Source: Sphingosinicella microcystinivorans (GTDB lineage Bacteria > Pseudomonadota > Alphaproteobacteria > Sphingomonadales > Sphingomonadaceae). Taken from it: a DNA stretch of 64,000 bases. Below are positions 28,705 through 38,322 of this stretch, one piece after another (the first letter of the stretch is position 1; every line of letters begins with the position of its first letter). Under the pieces are notes generated by a model. That model worked only from the letters and a program-made list of their open reading frames with translations, ran no database searches and was not told where the DNA came from. A program made the translations under genes and the position numbers. The stretch covers positions 1,164,945-1,228,944 of the forward strand of contig NZ_RBWX01000007.1 of the NCBI RefSeq assembly GCF_003634215.1. The letters are read 5' to 3'.

Positions 28705-30099
28705 ATGGCTGAAGAGTTCGACGTGATCGTGATCGGTGCAGGCCCCGGTGGTTACGTCGCCGCCATTCGGGCCGCGCAGAACGGGCTGAAGGTCGCCTGT
28801 GTCGAAAGCCGCGAAACACTGGGTGGCACATGCCTCAACGTAGGCTGCATCCCCTCGAAGGCGCTTCTCCACGCTTCGGAACTCTATGCACACGCGGCGG
28901 ACGGCAGCCTTGCGAAGTTCGGCGTCGAAACCGCAGGCGTGAAGCTGAATCTGAATGCCATGCTGGACGAGAAGCTTGCCGCAGTGAAGGGCCTGACGGA
29001 CGGCATCGCCTTCCTGTTCAAGAAGAACAAGGTGACGTGGCTGAAGGGCCGCGCGCGCTTCACGGGCAAGTCGACCGTCGATGTGGGCGGCACCGCCTAT
29101 ACGGCGAAGTCGATCGTGATCGCGACGGGTTCGTCTGTAACCCCGCTGCCGGGTGTCGAGATCGATCAGAAAGTTGTTGTCGATTCCACCGGCGCGCTGT
29201 CGCTGCCGAAGGTGCCGAAGCACCTTGTCGTCATCGGCGGCGGTGTGATCGGCCTTGAGCTTGGCTCGGTGTGGATGCGCCTTGGCGCGAAGGTCACGGT
29301 CGTCGAGTATCTCGACCAGATTCTTCCCGGCATGGATGGGGATGTGCGCAAGGACATGGCGCGCCTGCTGAAGAAGCAGGGCATGGAGTTCCGCACCAGC
29401 ACCAAGGTGACGGGCGTGAAGGTCGCCAAGGGCACGGCCGCCGTAACGGTGGAGCCCGCCGCAGGCGGAACTGCCGAAACGCTGGAAGCAGATGCTGTGC
29501 TCGTTTCGATCGGCCGCCGCCCCAACACCGAAGGGCTCGATCTCGACAAGGCGGGCGTGGTGCCGAATGCGCGCGGCCAGATCGAGGTCGGCCACAAGTT
29601 CGAAACGGCTGTGGACGGCATTTACGCGATCGGCGACGTGACGCCGGGGCCGATGCTCGCGCACAAGGCCGAGGATGAGGGCCTTGCGGTTGCCGATTTC
29701 CTCGCGGGCCGCGTTGGCTATGTGAACCACGATGTGATCCCGGCGGTCGTCTACACGATGCCGGAAGCTGCGAGCGTCGGGAAGACCGAGGAGGAGTTGA
29801 AAGCGGCGGGCGTCGCAGTCAATGTCGGCAAGTTCCCGTTCGCGGGCAACAGCCGCGCCAAGACCAATCGCGACACCGACGGCTTCGTGAAGGTGATCGC
29901 CGACGCGGCCACGGACCGCGTGCTGGGTGTTCACATTGTCGGGAGCTTGGCCGGTACGATGATTGCGCAGGCAGCGCAGGCGATGGAGTTCGGCGCCTCA
30001 AGCGAGGATATTGCGCTTACCTGCCACGCGCACCCGACGCATTCGGAAGCGCTGAAGGAAGCGGCGATGGCCGTGGAAGGCAAAGCGATCCACGTGTGA
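28705..30099 (+). CDS. lpdA: dihydrolipoyl dehydrogenase (E3)
   Basis: 464 aa. The flavoprotein reoxidises dihydrolipoyl groups of SucB (and other 2-oxoacid complexes) with NAD. The FAD motif is GAGPGGYVAA (11-20), the redox-active disulfide is C43-C48 in GGTCLNVGC, the NAD motif is GGGVIGLELGSVW, and the catalytic His-Glu pair lies in HAHPTHSEALKE. ATG 28705 is chosen because the FAD fold starts there and AAGG is 7 nt upstream; the frame is open 27 codons further but without similarity. It is separated from sucB by the oxygenase gene, so it needs its own promoter. Confidence 0.96.
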   Translation: MAEEFDVIVIGAGPGGYVAAIRAAQNGLKVACVESRETLGGTCLNVGCIPSKALLHASELYAHAADGSLAKFGVETAGVKLNLNAMLDEKLAAVKGLTDGIAFLFKKNKVTWLKGRARFTGKSTVDVGGTAYTAKSIVIATGSSVTPLPGVEIDQKVVVDSTGALSLPKVPKHLVVIGGGVIGLELGSVWMRLGAKVTVVEYLDQILPGMDGDVRKDMARLLKKQGMEFRTSTKVTGVKVAKGTAAVTVEPAAGGTAETLEADAVLVSIGRRPNTEGLDLDKAGVVPNARGQIEVGHKFETAVDGIYAIGDVTPGPMLAHKAEDEGLAVADFLAGRVGYVNHDVIPAVVYTMPEAASVGKTEEELKAAGVAVNVGKFPFAGNSRAKTNRDTDGFVKVIADAATDRVLGVHIVGSLAGTMIAQAAQAMEFGASSEDIALTCHAHPTHSEALKEAAMAVEGKAIHV

Positions 30100-30122
30100 T
30101 GGCGGGCTGACGGCGATTCGCT

Positions 30123-30416
30123 TCAGCGCAGCGAAAGCGTCGATTGCTTGCGATCTTCGCCGCGCGCTTCGGCGACGTTGCGCCAGGCGTCTTTACGCGC
30201 CTCGGCGAGGCAGATCGAATGCTCGACGCTGCCCAGCCGTTCGTCACGGCAGCTTTGCTTGACGCTTGCGTCGATGCGGGTGTGCACGCTGGGATCGGCG
30301 AGCCGCCCGTTCTGGTCTTTAGGGGCAGCTTTGGCCGGGAAACCGGTAAGCAGGAAAGCTGCAACCACCGGCACCAGCAGCACCGCGCCAACGGTTATGC
30401 GTAGAGACTGGCTCAC
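30123..30416 (-). CDS. small exported or membrane-anchored protein of unknown function
   Basis: 97 aa from a GTG at 30416. I do not recognise it. The N-terminus has a hydrophobic run (GAVLLVPVVAAFLLTG) after one Arg, followed by an AKA site, looking like a signal peptide or anchor. The remainder is polar with two cysteines in SCRDERLGSVEHSIC and ends in a Lys/Arg/Gln-rich tail. The GTG start places the signal at the very N-terminus with GAGG about 9 nt upstream. ATG codons at 30461 and 30524 in the same frame would add 15 or 36 residues and bury the signal. Confidence 0.55.
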   Translation of the reverse strand: MSQSLRITVGAVLLVPVVAAFLLTGFPAKAAPKDQNGRLADPSVHTRIDASVKQSCRDERLGSVEHSICLAEARKDAWRNVAEARGEDRKQSTLSLR

Positions 30417-30494
30417 GTCCTCTGTCCTCGTCCATTCTTCCCCAGCCCCTCGCGGCACCATCACCGCATGTGCGGCCTCATACGCCAGACCCGC

Positions 30495-30512
30495 TCCGTA
30501 ATATTGTACGGA
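30495..30512. promoter_or_regulatory. short inverted repeat TCCGTA-N6-TACGGA
   Basis: Six-base perfect arms (30495-30500 and 30507-30512) around an AT core, upstream of the small exported protein on the - strand and downstream of sppA's end. It could be an operator or a weak hairpin; no regulator is evident. Confidence 0.3.
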
Positions 30513-30611
30513 TTCGACAAACATCTTCCTAACGTCGATGAAAATGTCACACTGTGGCGCGCAGCCTACAGCGGTGCGCGGATGCGCCTAGGCGCGGCCC
30601 ATGGCGACCGA

Positions 30612-32492
30612 TCAGCGAAGCAGCCACTTCAGCCATGCAGGCGGCGGCGCTTTCGCTGTCGCTGATACGGGGCGCAATCCTGCGCAAGCGATGCAGCGCG
30701 CCTGCATCGAGGGGCCCGAGGCGATCGCGCTGGTTTCCGCAAGCGTCGACAGGTTCTTCAGCTGCTGTACGCGCGCAAGGCGTGTAAGCGCATCGGGCGG
30801 CGCAGTTTCGCCTCTGTCGCTGCTGAAGAGGCTATTCAACACTTGCAGCGGGATGGGCGGGGCAACCTCGACATCCACGGTACGGATCGCTCCAGGCTTC
30901 AGTCCGGCACGCTTCGCAGCAGCATCCACTGCGGCATCGAGACCGCCGAAATGATCGACCAGCTTCAGTTGCCGCGCGGTGCCACCGTCCCACACGCGTC
31001 CCTGACCGATGGCGTTGACGCGTTCGACGGGAAGCTTCCGGGCAGCGCCGACGATCCGCATGAAGCGCGCATACATGTCCTCCACCGAGGCCTGCAGCAG
31101 CGTCCCGACTTCTGGTGTGATACCGTCGAGCACGTCGGGCGCGCCGGAGAAAGGGGTGCTCTTCACGCCGTCTGCGTTGATGCCGAGTTCGGCGAGCGTA
31201 CGCTGAAAGGTCGGGATGATCGCGAACACGCCAATCGAACCGGTGATCGTGGATGGCTGTGCATAAATCTCGTCAGCGGCCGTTGCGATCCAATAGCCGC
31301 CGCTCGCTGCGACCGGGCCGAATGAAGCGACGACGGGCAGACCCTGCGACTTCGCAGTCATCAGCGCCTCGCGAATCTGTTCCGACGCTGTGACCGAGCC
31401 GCCAGGGGAATCGATGCGCACAACGAGCGCCTTGATGCTGTCGTCGGTAAGCGCCTCGTCGATAAGGCCTGCGATCGTCTGTCCGCCCGCCGTGCCTGAC
31501 GGCGCCTCGCCGTCGACGATCTCACCGGAGACATAGACGATACCGACGGCATCACCGCCGCCCATCGACCCTGCACCGCTATGTGCATAGTGATAGTCGG
31601 CAAGCGCGATGCCGTTGAAGCCGCCCGGCGCGCCATCGTCTCCGCTTCCCACGACCTTCGCGAGCATCTCGCCGAACGCGACGCGCGTGCCGATGTGATC
31701 GACCATGCCGCCCTTGAGCGCGGCCTGCGCGAAGCCGCCGCCCGACGCGGAGAGCAGGCGGGGGAGGGACTGCATGTAGGTGCGGACATCGGCGCTTTTG
31801 CGGCGCGTCGAGACGTCCGTCATCCAGGTTTCCCAGAGGCTGTCGACGAGCGCCTGATCGGCGGCCTTCGCCTCGGGCGAGCCTTCGGTGCGCGTGAAGG
31901 GCTCGACCGCCGACTTGAAGGTGCCCACGCGGAACACGTTGACATCGACTTTCAGCTTGTCGAGCGCGTCCTTGAAATAGAGGCCCGACCCGCCGGGGCC
32001 GGTGAGCAGCACCGCGCCGAGGGGCGCGAGCCATACCTCATCGGCGTGCGCGGCGAGGTAGTAGCCGTCGTCAAGGTAAGCGGAGGAGAAGGCGTAGACC
32101 TTCTTGCCGCTGGTTTTGAACGCGGTGAGCGCGGAGCCGATCGACTGCAGGTTCGCAAGGCCGCCGCCCCAGAAGCCATCAAGATCGAGGACCAGCGTTT
32201 TGACACGCTTGTCCTTCGCGGCCGCGTTGATCGCGTGGATCACATCCGCAGCCTCGGTCTCGCCGGGGAGGCTGGGGCCGCCCGTCAGCATCGCGAGCGG
32301 ATCGGGGTCCGTGGCCTGATCGACGACATAGCCGTCGATATTGAGCACGAGCGCGCCGCCTTCCGGCACGTTGACCGGAGCCGAACCTTGCCTGAGCGCG
32401 AGGAACGCAAACAGCAGCAGCAACAGGAAAAGGAGCGCCAGCGCATCCTTGACGCCAACCAGAAATCGCCAGAAACCGCGCAGGATCGCCAT
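30612..32492 (-). CDS. sppA: signal peptide peptidase SppA, 67-kDa type
   Basis: 626 aa, the two-domain SppA form. One N-terminal transmembrane helix (about 17-34) anchors a periplasmic tandem Clp-like fold that degrades cleaved signal peptides. The catalytic lysine is K193 in VGTFKSAVEPFTR in the first half, and the nucleophile is S397 in GPVAASGGYW in the second half, matching the E. coli Lys/Ser dyad split over two domains. The last 40 residues form a less conserved tail with two cysteines. It is divergent from groES. Confidence 0.95.
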   Translation of the reverse strand: MAILRGFWRFLVGVKDALALLFLLLLLFAFLALRQGSAPVNVPEGGALVLNIDGYVVDQATDPDPLAMLTGGPSLPGETEAADVIHAINAAAKDKRVKTLVLDLDGFWGGGLANLQSIGSALTAFKTSGKKVYAFSSAYLDDGYYLAAHADEVWLAPLGAVLLTGPGGSGLYFKDALDKLKVDVNVFRVGTFKSAVEPFTRTEGSPEAKAADQALVDSLWETWMTDVSTRRKSADVRTYMQSLPRLLSASGGGFAQAALKGGMVDHIGTRVAFGEMLAKVVGSGDDGAPGGFNGIALADYHYAHSGAGSMGGGDAVGIVYVSGEIVDGEAPSGTAGGQTIAGLIDEALTDDSIKALVVRIDSPGGSVTASEQIREALMTAKSQGLPVVASFGPVAASGGYWIATAADEIYAQPSTITGSIGVFAIIPTFQRTLAELGINADGVKSTPFSGAPDVLDGITPEVGTLLQASVEDMYARFMRIVGAARKLPVERVNAIGQGRVWDGGTARQLKLVDHFGGLDAAVDAAAKRAGLKPGAIRTVDVEVAPPIPLQVLNSLFSSDRGETAPPDALTRLARVQQLKNLSTLAETSAIASGPSMQARCIACAGLRPVSATAKAPPPAWLKWLLR

Positions 32493-32589
32493 GGTGCTTC
32501 CTTAAATGGGCTGAGCCGGTGTAGCGGCAAGGGGCTTGAAGGCCAAGGATAGCCCCCACCGGGTTACAAAAAAATTCACATGGCCACCG

Positions 32590-32618
32590 TTGACACCCCA
32601 GGGGGTGAGGCACATATC
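32590..32618 (+). promoter_or_regulatory. predicted groESL promoter
   Basis: A consensus -35 TTGACA (32590-32595) is followed after 17 nt by CATATC (32613-32618). Transcription would begin at about 32625, just ahead of or inside the CIRCE element, so a bound HrcA would block it. A heat-shock sigma-factor promoter overlapping the same boxes cannot be excluded. Confidence 0.65.
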
Positions 32619-32626
32619 CCATCGCG

Positions 32627-32653
32627 TTAGCACTCACTGCGTGTGAGTGCTAA
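32627..32653 (+). promoter_or_regulatory. CIRCE operator (HrcA binding site)
   Basis: Perfect match to the CIRCE consensus: TTAGCACTC (32627-32635), nine-base spacer, GAGTGCTAA (32645-32653). HrcA represses chaperonin genes through this inverted repeat. It lies 37 nt before the groES ATG, in the 5' untranslated region. hrcA itself is not in the window. Confidence 0.97.
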
Positions 32654-32690
32654 TATCCGAATTCGAAACTTGAACGAGAGGGTGACACGA

Positions 32691-32978
32691 ATGGGCTTCC
32701 GTCCTCTGCACGATCGCGTGCTGGTCCGCCGCATCGAGGCTGACGAAAAGACCGCCGGGGGTATTATCATCCCGGATACCGCCAAGGAAAAGCCGCAGGA
32801 AGGCGAAGTCGTCGCCGCCGGTGCTGGCGCCAAGAACGAAGAGGGCAAGGTTTCGCCGCTCGACGTGAAGGCGGGTGACCGCATTCTGTTCGGCAAGTGG
32901 TCGGGCACCGAAGTCAAGGTCAACGGCGAAGACCTGCTCATCATGAAGGAAAGCGACATTCTCGGCATCGTCAGCTGA
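32691..32978 (+). CDS. groES: co-chaperonin GroES
   Basis: 95 aa. It forms the heptameric lid of GroEL. It starts [20 protein letters not shown] and has the mobile loop [19 protein letters not shown] (20-38) and the roof/core [12 protein letters not shown] at the end. ATG 32691 is chosen because family similarity starts there; the longer frame from 32643 would start inside the CIRCE element. groEL follows after 46 nt. Confidence 0.97.
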   Translation: MGFRPLHDRVLVRRIEADEKTAGGIIIPDTAKEKPQEGEVVAAGAGAKNEEGKVSPLDVKAGDRILFGKWSGTEVKVNGEDLLIMKESDILGIVS

Positions 32979-33018
32979 GAACGCGCTTTTTTCGTTTCAG
33001 ATCCCAGGGAAAGGGTAG

Positions 33019-34668
<1,650 letters not shown>

Positions 34669-34694
34669 GTCCAGCCATCCACAGTCAAAGGAAA

Positions 34695-34727
34695 GGCCGT
34701 CGGGGCGACCCGGCGGCCTTTTTCTTT
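34695..34727 (+). terminator. rho-independent terminator of groESL
   Basis: A 10-bp stem with one wobble pair (34695-34704 with 34709-34718) and loop GCGA is followed at once by a T-rich run (34719-34727). It starts 26 nt after the groEL stop. Confidence 0.92.
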
Positions 34728-34756
34728 TCCATCACCAATCCAGATCGATGACGGAC

Positions 34757-34799
34757 AAAAAGAAACGGGCCGCATCCGAAGATGCGGCCCGTTCTTTTT
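34757..34799. terminator. bidirectional terminator between groEL and the lipoprotein gene
   Basis: A 13-bp perfect stem (34764-34776 with 34781-34793) with loop CGAA. It is flanked by an A-rich run on the left (34757-34765) and a T run on the right (34795-34799), so it can work on both strands. It backs up the groESL terminator and ends the - strand lipoprotein transcript 20 nt after its stop codon. Confidence 0.92.
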
Positions 34800-34818
34800 C
34801 CGAACTGTTCAGTAAATT

Positions 34819-35124
34819 TTACTGAGCAGCTTCCGTCGCGGCGTCAGCAGCGGCGTCGGCAGCGCCGGCAGCGGCGTCAGCAGCCGTAGCAGCGGCGTCG
34901 GCGGCACCAGCAGCGGCGTCCGCAGCAGCGTCGGCCGTCGCGTCAGCAGCGGCGTCCATTGCAGCGTCCGTCTCGGCGACGGCGGCATCAGCAGTAGCAG
35001 CAGCGTCTTCAGCCGCGGCATCCGCGGTCGCGTCGGCGGCGTCTTCGGTCTTCTCGCTGCAAGCGGCGAGGCCGAGGCCGGCGACGAGCGCGAGAGCTGC
35101 GAAACCCTTGGTAACATTGCGCAT
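34819..35124 (-). CDS. Ala/Asp-rich low-complexity lipoprotein
   Basis: 101 aa. Signal peptide MRNVTKGFAALALVAGLGLAAC with lipobox C22, then a mature part of almost only Ala, Asp, Thr and Glu in short periodic units such as AADA and [10 protein letters not shown]. The run is acidic and helix-prone, with no other domain. This resembles the small Ala-rich lipoproteins I recall from sphingomonad genomes; function is unknown. The DNA is correspondingly repetitive (GCAGCGGCGTC-like units). It has its own long upstream region and terminator, so it is probably monocistronic and well expressed. Confidence 0.8.
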   Translation of the reverse strand: MRNVTKGFAALALVAGLGLAACSEKTEDAADATADAAAEDAAATADAAVAETDAAMDAAADATADAAADAAAGAADAAATAADAAAGAADAAADAATEAAQ

Positions 35125-35462
35125 CGACTTGTTCCCCTAGAACAGTTTGTATTGACCCTGCGCCCAATAATGGGAGCGGCGCGGATTGTCACGGAAAACC
35201 TTGTCTTAGGGAAGAGGTTTGATGCTGCCGTGCAAAATATTTTTGTGAAAAACTGCTGCCATCCGGTGGGTGTTGCAGTTGTCCGGGCTTAATGTCTTGT
35301 AAAACAATAGATATTCTCAGGGGTGATCCCCGGGGGGTCAGGCGCGGCAATCTGCCCACGTCATGCCGAGGCCCTCCCAAATGGCGCAGGTATCGGATTC
35401 GGCAGGATAAATTCCGTATACGAAGACCGCCGAGCGCGATTCGCGACCCGCATCGGCACCCT
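35125..35462. other. 338-bp intergenic region between mlaA and the lipoprotein gene
   Basis: No convincing coding region. It is more AT-rich than the surroundings in 35210-35320. I see a small inverted repeat TTGT-AAA-ACAA (35297-35307) and a GGGG-TGAT-CCCC block (35320-35331). It must hold the promoter of the - strand lipoprotein, but no pair of boxes stands out clearly. A small RNA is possible but unsupported. Confidence 0.5.
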
Positions 35463-36344
35463 CTACGGCGTAACGGTTTTGGGCTCGGGTTGGGCCGGGT
35501 CTGCCTGGGGTGCGGGCGTTTTGTCTGCCGGGGGCGCGGGTGCGTCGGCAGGGTCGGATGCGGCGGCACTGTCGCTCGGGGCAGCGTGCGGTGTCTCGTC
35601 GTCGAAGGTCGGCGTGAAGTTGTCTTCGGGCGGATCGCCATCATAGATGTCGTGCAGGCGCTGCTGGAGATAAGCGGCGCGGACCGTTGCGTACTCATCG
35701 AGCGCGGTGGCGAGCAGAGGGTCTGCCGTATCGACAAGGCGCGAGCGCAGATCGATCGCTTCGCCCGCCGTGACGCCGAGCCGTTCGGTACCGTTCAGGC
35801 CGGCAACATGCTTCTGGAACTTGGACCAGGGATCCGTCACCGTATCGACGCCGAAGCCGACGGTGTCGCGAAGCGTCGAGGGGCCGAGCAGCGGCAGCAT
35901 GATATAAGGCCCCGATCCGACGCCCCATGCTGCGAGCGTTTGGCCGAAATCCTCCTCCTGCTTTGGAAGCCCCATTTCGGTTGCATGGTCGAACAGGCCC
36001 GCGAGGCCGAACGTCGAGTTGATCATGAAGCGGTCGACGGCGCGGAAGGCGACCTTGAATTTGCCCTGCAGCACTGCGTTGATGAACGACAGCGGCTCGT
36101 CGACATTGTCGAGCGCATTCGAGACGCCGCGCCGGGCGACGCCGGGAACGACCGCGCGGTAGCCTTGGGTCACCGGCTTGAGGACGACCGTGTCGACGCC
36201 CTTGTTGAACTTGTAGATTGCCCGGTTGGTCTTTTCGAAGCGGTCGAGCTCTGCCTCTGACACCCCGCCTGGTGTTGTAACGCAGCCGGCGAGAAGTGGG
36301 GCAGCAGCGAGAAGGGCGAAGAGTGAGACGGTGCGTGCGGTCAT
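35463..36344 (-). CDS. mlaA: MlaA/VacJ family outer-membrane lipoprotein
   Basis: 293 aa. The lipobox LLAGC (C21) marks an outer-membrane lipoprotein. MlaA removes phospholipid from the outer leaflet and hands it to the Mla transport chain. Family sequence runs to about residue 225: EKTNRAIYKFNKGVDTVVLKP, NVDEPLSFINAVLQGK, INSTFGLAGLFDHATEMGLP and GPYIMLPLLGPSTLRDTVG. A Pro/Ala/Asp-rich tail of about 60 residues follows. Other mla genes are not in the window. It is divergent from the met-operon regulator, with 116 bp between them. Confidence 0.94.
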   Translation of the reverse strand: MTARTVSLFALLAAAPLLAGCVTTPGGVSEAELDRFEKTNRAIYKFNKGVDTVVLKPVTQGYRAVVPGVARRGVSNALDNVDEPLSFINAVLQGKFKVAFRAVDRFMINSTFGLAGLFDHATEMGLPKQEEDFGQTLAAWGVGSGPYIMLPLLGPSTLRDTVGFGVDTVTDPWSKFQKHVAGLNGTERLGVTAGEAIDLRSRLVDTADPLLATALDEYATVRAAYLQQRLHDIYDGDPPEDNFTPTFDDETPHAAPSDSAAASDPADAPAPPADKTPAPQADPAQPEPKTVTP

Positions 36345-36423
36345 GGGGCTTCCCGGATAACGCTGGGCGACAAGGCGCGGAACCTAGAGTTCCGGTATGG
36401 GCTGTGACAACGTATTTCGTTCA

Positions 36424-36452
36424 TTGACCGCATATAAAGAAATCTTTATATC
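36424..36452 (+). promoter_or_regulatory. promoter of the regulator-metF-metH operon with embedded operator palindrome
   Basis: The -35 TTGACC (36424-36429) and -10 TATATC (36447-36452) are 17 nt apart. A perfect palindrome with arms ATATAAAGA (36432-36440) and TCTTTATAT (36443-36451), two-base spacer, fills the spacer and covers most of the -10. Transcription would start only a few bases before the ATG at 36461, giving a nearly leaderless mRNA. A dimer bound here would directly block RNA polymerase. The palindrome resembles the site I recall for SahR-type ArsR regulators of methionine-cycle genes. Confidence 0.8.
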
Positions 36453-36460
36453 CCTTCTTC

Positions 36461-37408
36461 ATGCAGCCTGCGCTCGACCTTTTCCGCGCTCTCGCCGATC
36501 CGTCAAGGCTTCGGATCATGGCGCTCGTGCGATCGATGGAGTTGTCGATCGGCGAACTTGCCGAGGTTCTGGGGCAATCGCAGCCGCGCGTCTCGCGGCA
36601 CGTGCGCATTCTTGCCGAGGCGGGGCTTCTCGTGCGGCACAAGGAAGGCGCCTGGGTTTTCCTCCGGATCGAAGGTGCGGGCCTCGCGGGTGAGGTCGGC
36701 GGGCTTCTGGACCGTATGATGGACGGCAGCCCTGCCGTCGCGGAGGACGCGCAGCGGCTCGACGAGATTCGCACGCGCCGCGTTGCCGAGATGCACAGCT
36801 ATTTCGATGCTCACGCCGAGGGCTGGGACGGCATTCGTTCGATGCATGTCTCCGACGGTGAGGTGGAAGCCGCGATCCTGCGCGCGCTCGCGGCGCGCCC
36901 CGTAGGCTATCTGCTTGATATCGGTACGGGAACCGGGCGGATGCTGGAACTGCTCGCGCCCGGATCGCAGGGCGCGATCGGTGTCGATCGCAGCGCGGAC
37001 ATGCTCCGCGTCGCGCGCGGCAAGCTGGAAGCCGCGCGTCTCGGTCACTGCGAGGTGCGGCAGGCCGATATGTACGCGCTGCCGCAGGCGGACGGCAGCA
37101 TCGACACCGTGCTGCTGCACCAGGTTCTGCACTATGCGGACAATCCCGCGGCGGCGATCGCGGAGGCGGGGCGCGTGCTCGCACCGGGCGGGCGGCTGCT
37201 CGTGGTCGATTTCGCGCCGCACACGCTTGAGGAACTGCGTTCGAATCATGCGCATACGCGCCTGGGCTTCGCCGACGAGGCGGTGCTTGGCTGGATGCGC
37301 GAAAGCGGCCTTGAAGGCCGCGTTGTTGATCATCTGAAAGGGGGGACGTTGACCGTCAGCATCTGGCTTGGGGAAAAGACCCCGCTCGCGAAAAGGAAAG
37401 CGGCATGA
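36461..37408 (+). CDS. ArsR-family regulator fused to a SAM-dependent methyltransferase domain (SahR-like)
   Basis: 315 aa. Residues 1-85 are an ArsR winged helix: ALADPSRLRIMALV and a recognition region with GQSQPRVSRHVRILAEAGLL. There is no arsenic/metal cysteine motif. Residues 105-300 are a class I methyltransferase fold with the nucleotide motif LLDIGTGTGRM (151-161) and VLLHQVLHYADNP. Fusion to this domain, plus location as the first gene before metF and metH, suggests a sensor of S-adenosylhomocysteine or S-adenosylmethionine, as in the SahR group. The palindromic promoter immediately upstream implies autoregulation of the whole operon. The stop overlaps the metF start (ATGA). Confidence 0.87.
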   Translation: MQPALDLFRALADPSRLRIMALVRSMELSIGELAEVLGQSQPRVSRHVRILAEAGLLVRHKEGAWVFLRIEGAGLAGEVGGLLDRMMDGSPAVAEDAQRLDEIRTRRVAEMHSYFDAHAEGWDGIRSMHVSDGEVEAAILRALAARPVGYLLDIGTGTGRMLELLAPGSQGAIGVDRSADMLRVARGKLEAARLGHCEVRQADMYALPQADGSIDTVLLHQVLHYADNPAAAIAEAGRVLAPGGRLLVVDFAPHTLEELRSNHAHTRLGFADEAVLGWMRESGLEGRVVDHLKGGTLTVSIWLGEKTPLAKRKAA

Positions 37409-38322
37409 TTCTGACGCTCGACCAGATGACGGAAGCGCAGAACGCTGTCCGCCAGCCTCTTTTCGCGGATCTCAAAGGGGACATCGGCGTCTCGTTCGAA
37501 TTCTTCCCCCCGAAGACGGAGAAGATGGAAGAAACGCTGTGGGACTCGATCAAGGCGCTTGAGCCGCTCCGGCCCCGTTTCGTCTCCGTTACCTATGGCG
37601 CGGGCGGTTCGACGCGCGAACGCACGCACGCCACGGTCTCGCGCCTCGTGCGCGAAACGACGCTGACGCCCGCCGCGCATCTGACCTGCGTCGACGCCTC
37701 GCGCGGGGAGATCGACGATGTCGCGCGCGCCTATTGGGATGCAGGCGTCCGCCATATCGTCGCGCTGCGCGGTGACCCGCCGCGGGCGGGCGAGCGCTTT
37801 GTGCCGCGCGCGGATGGCTACGAAAACGCCGCCGCGCTCGTCGAAGGGCTCCGCCGCGTCGCGGATTTCGAGATCAGCGTCGCCGCCTATCCGGAAATGC
37901 ACCCGGAAGCCGCGAGCATCGCGCAGGATCTCGATAATCTGAAGCGCAAGCTGGACGCGGGCGCACACCGCGCCATCACGCAATTCTTCTTCGAGCCGGA
38001 GACCTATTTCCGCTTCCGCGACCATGCGGCGGCGGCAGGCCTGAATGCCGAAATCGTGCCGGGCATCTTGCCGGTCAGCAACTTCGCGCAGACGAAACGC
38101 ATGGCCGAGATGTGCGGCACGGCGATTCCCGGCTGGATGGGACGGCTGTTCGACGGCCTTGAGGAGCGGCCCGCCGCGCGCGGTCTTGTCGCCGCCACGG
38201 TTGCCGCCGAATTCTGCCGTCGCCTCTATGCGGGCGGGGTTCGCGAATTCCACTTCTACACATTGAACCGCGCGGATCTCAGCTATGCGATCTGCCATAT
38301 GCTTGGAAAGCGTGCGGCATGA
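37405..38322 (+). CDS. metF: 5,10-methylenetetrahydrofolate reductase
   Basis: 305 aa. FAD TIM-barrel enzyme making 5-methyl-tetrahydrofolate for MetH. VSFEFFPPKTEKMEE holds the conserved active-site Glu, with YGAGGSTRERTH, HLTCVDASR, LRGDPP and ITQFFFE following in order. It overlaps the regulator's stop by 4 bp and the first metH gene by 4 bp, so the three are translationally coupled. Confidence 0.96.
   Translation: MILTLDQMTEAQNAVRQPLFADLKGDIGVSFEFFPPKTEKMEETLWDSIKALEPLRPRFVSVTYGAGGSTRERTHATVSRLVRETTLTPAAHLTCVDASRGEIDDVARAYWDAGVRHIVALRGDPPRAGERFVPRADGYENAAALVEGLRRVADFEISVAAYPEMHPEAASIAQDLDNLKRKLDAGAHRAITQFFFEPETYFRFRDHAAAAGLNAEIVPGILPVSNFAQTKRMAEMCGTAIPGWMGRLFDGLEERPAARGLVAATVAAEFCRRLYAGGVREFHFYTLNRADLSYAICHMLGKRAA

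Noticed and set aside
32643..32690. GTG start for groES
   Set aside because: It lies inside the CIRCE operator and GroES similarity begins at 32691.
34840..35060. Satellite-like tandem repeat
   Set aside because: The repetitiveness comes from Ala/Asp codons within an intact lipoprotein gene.
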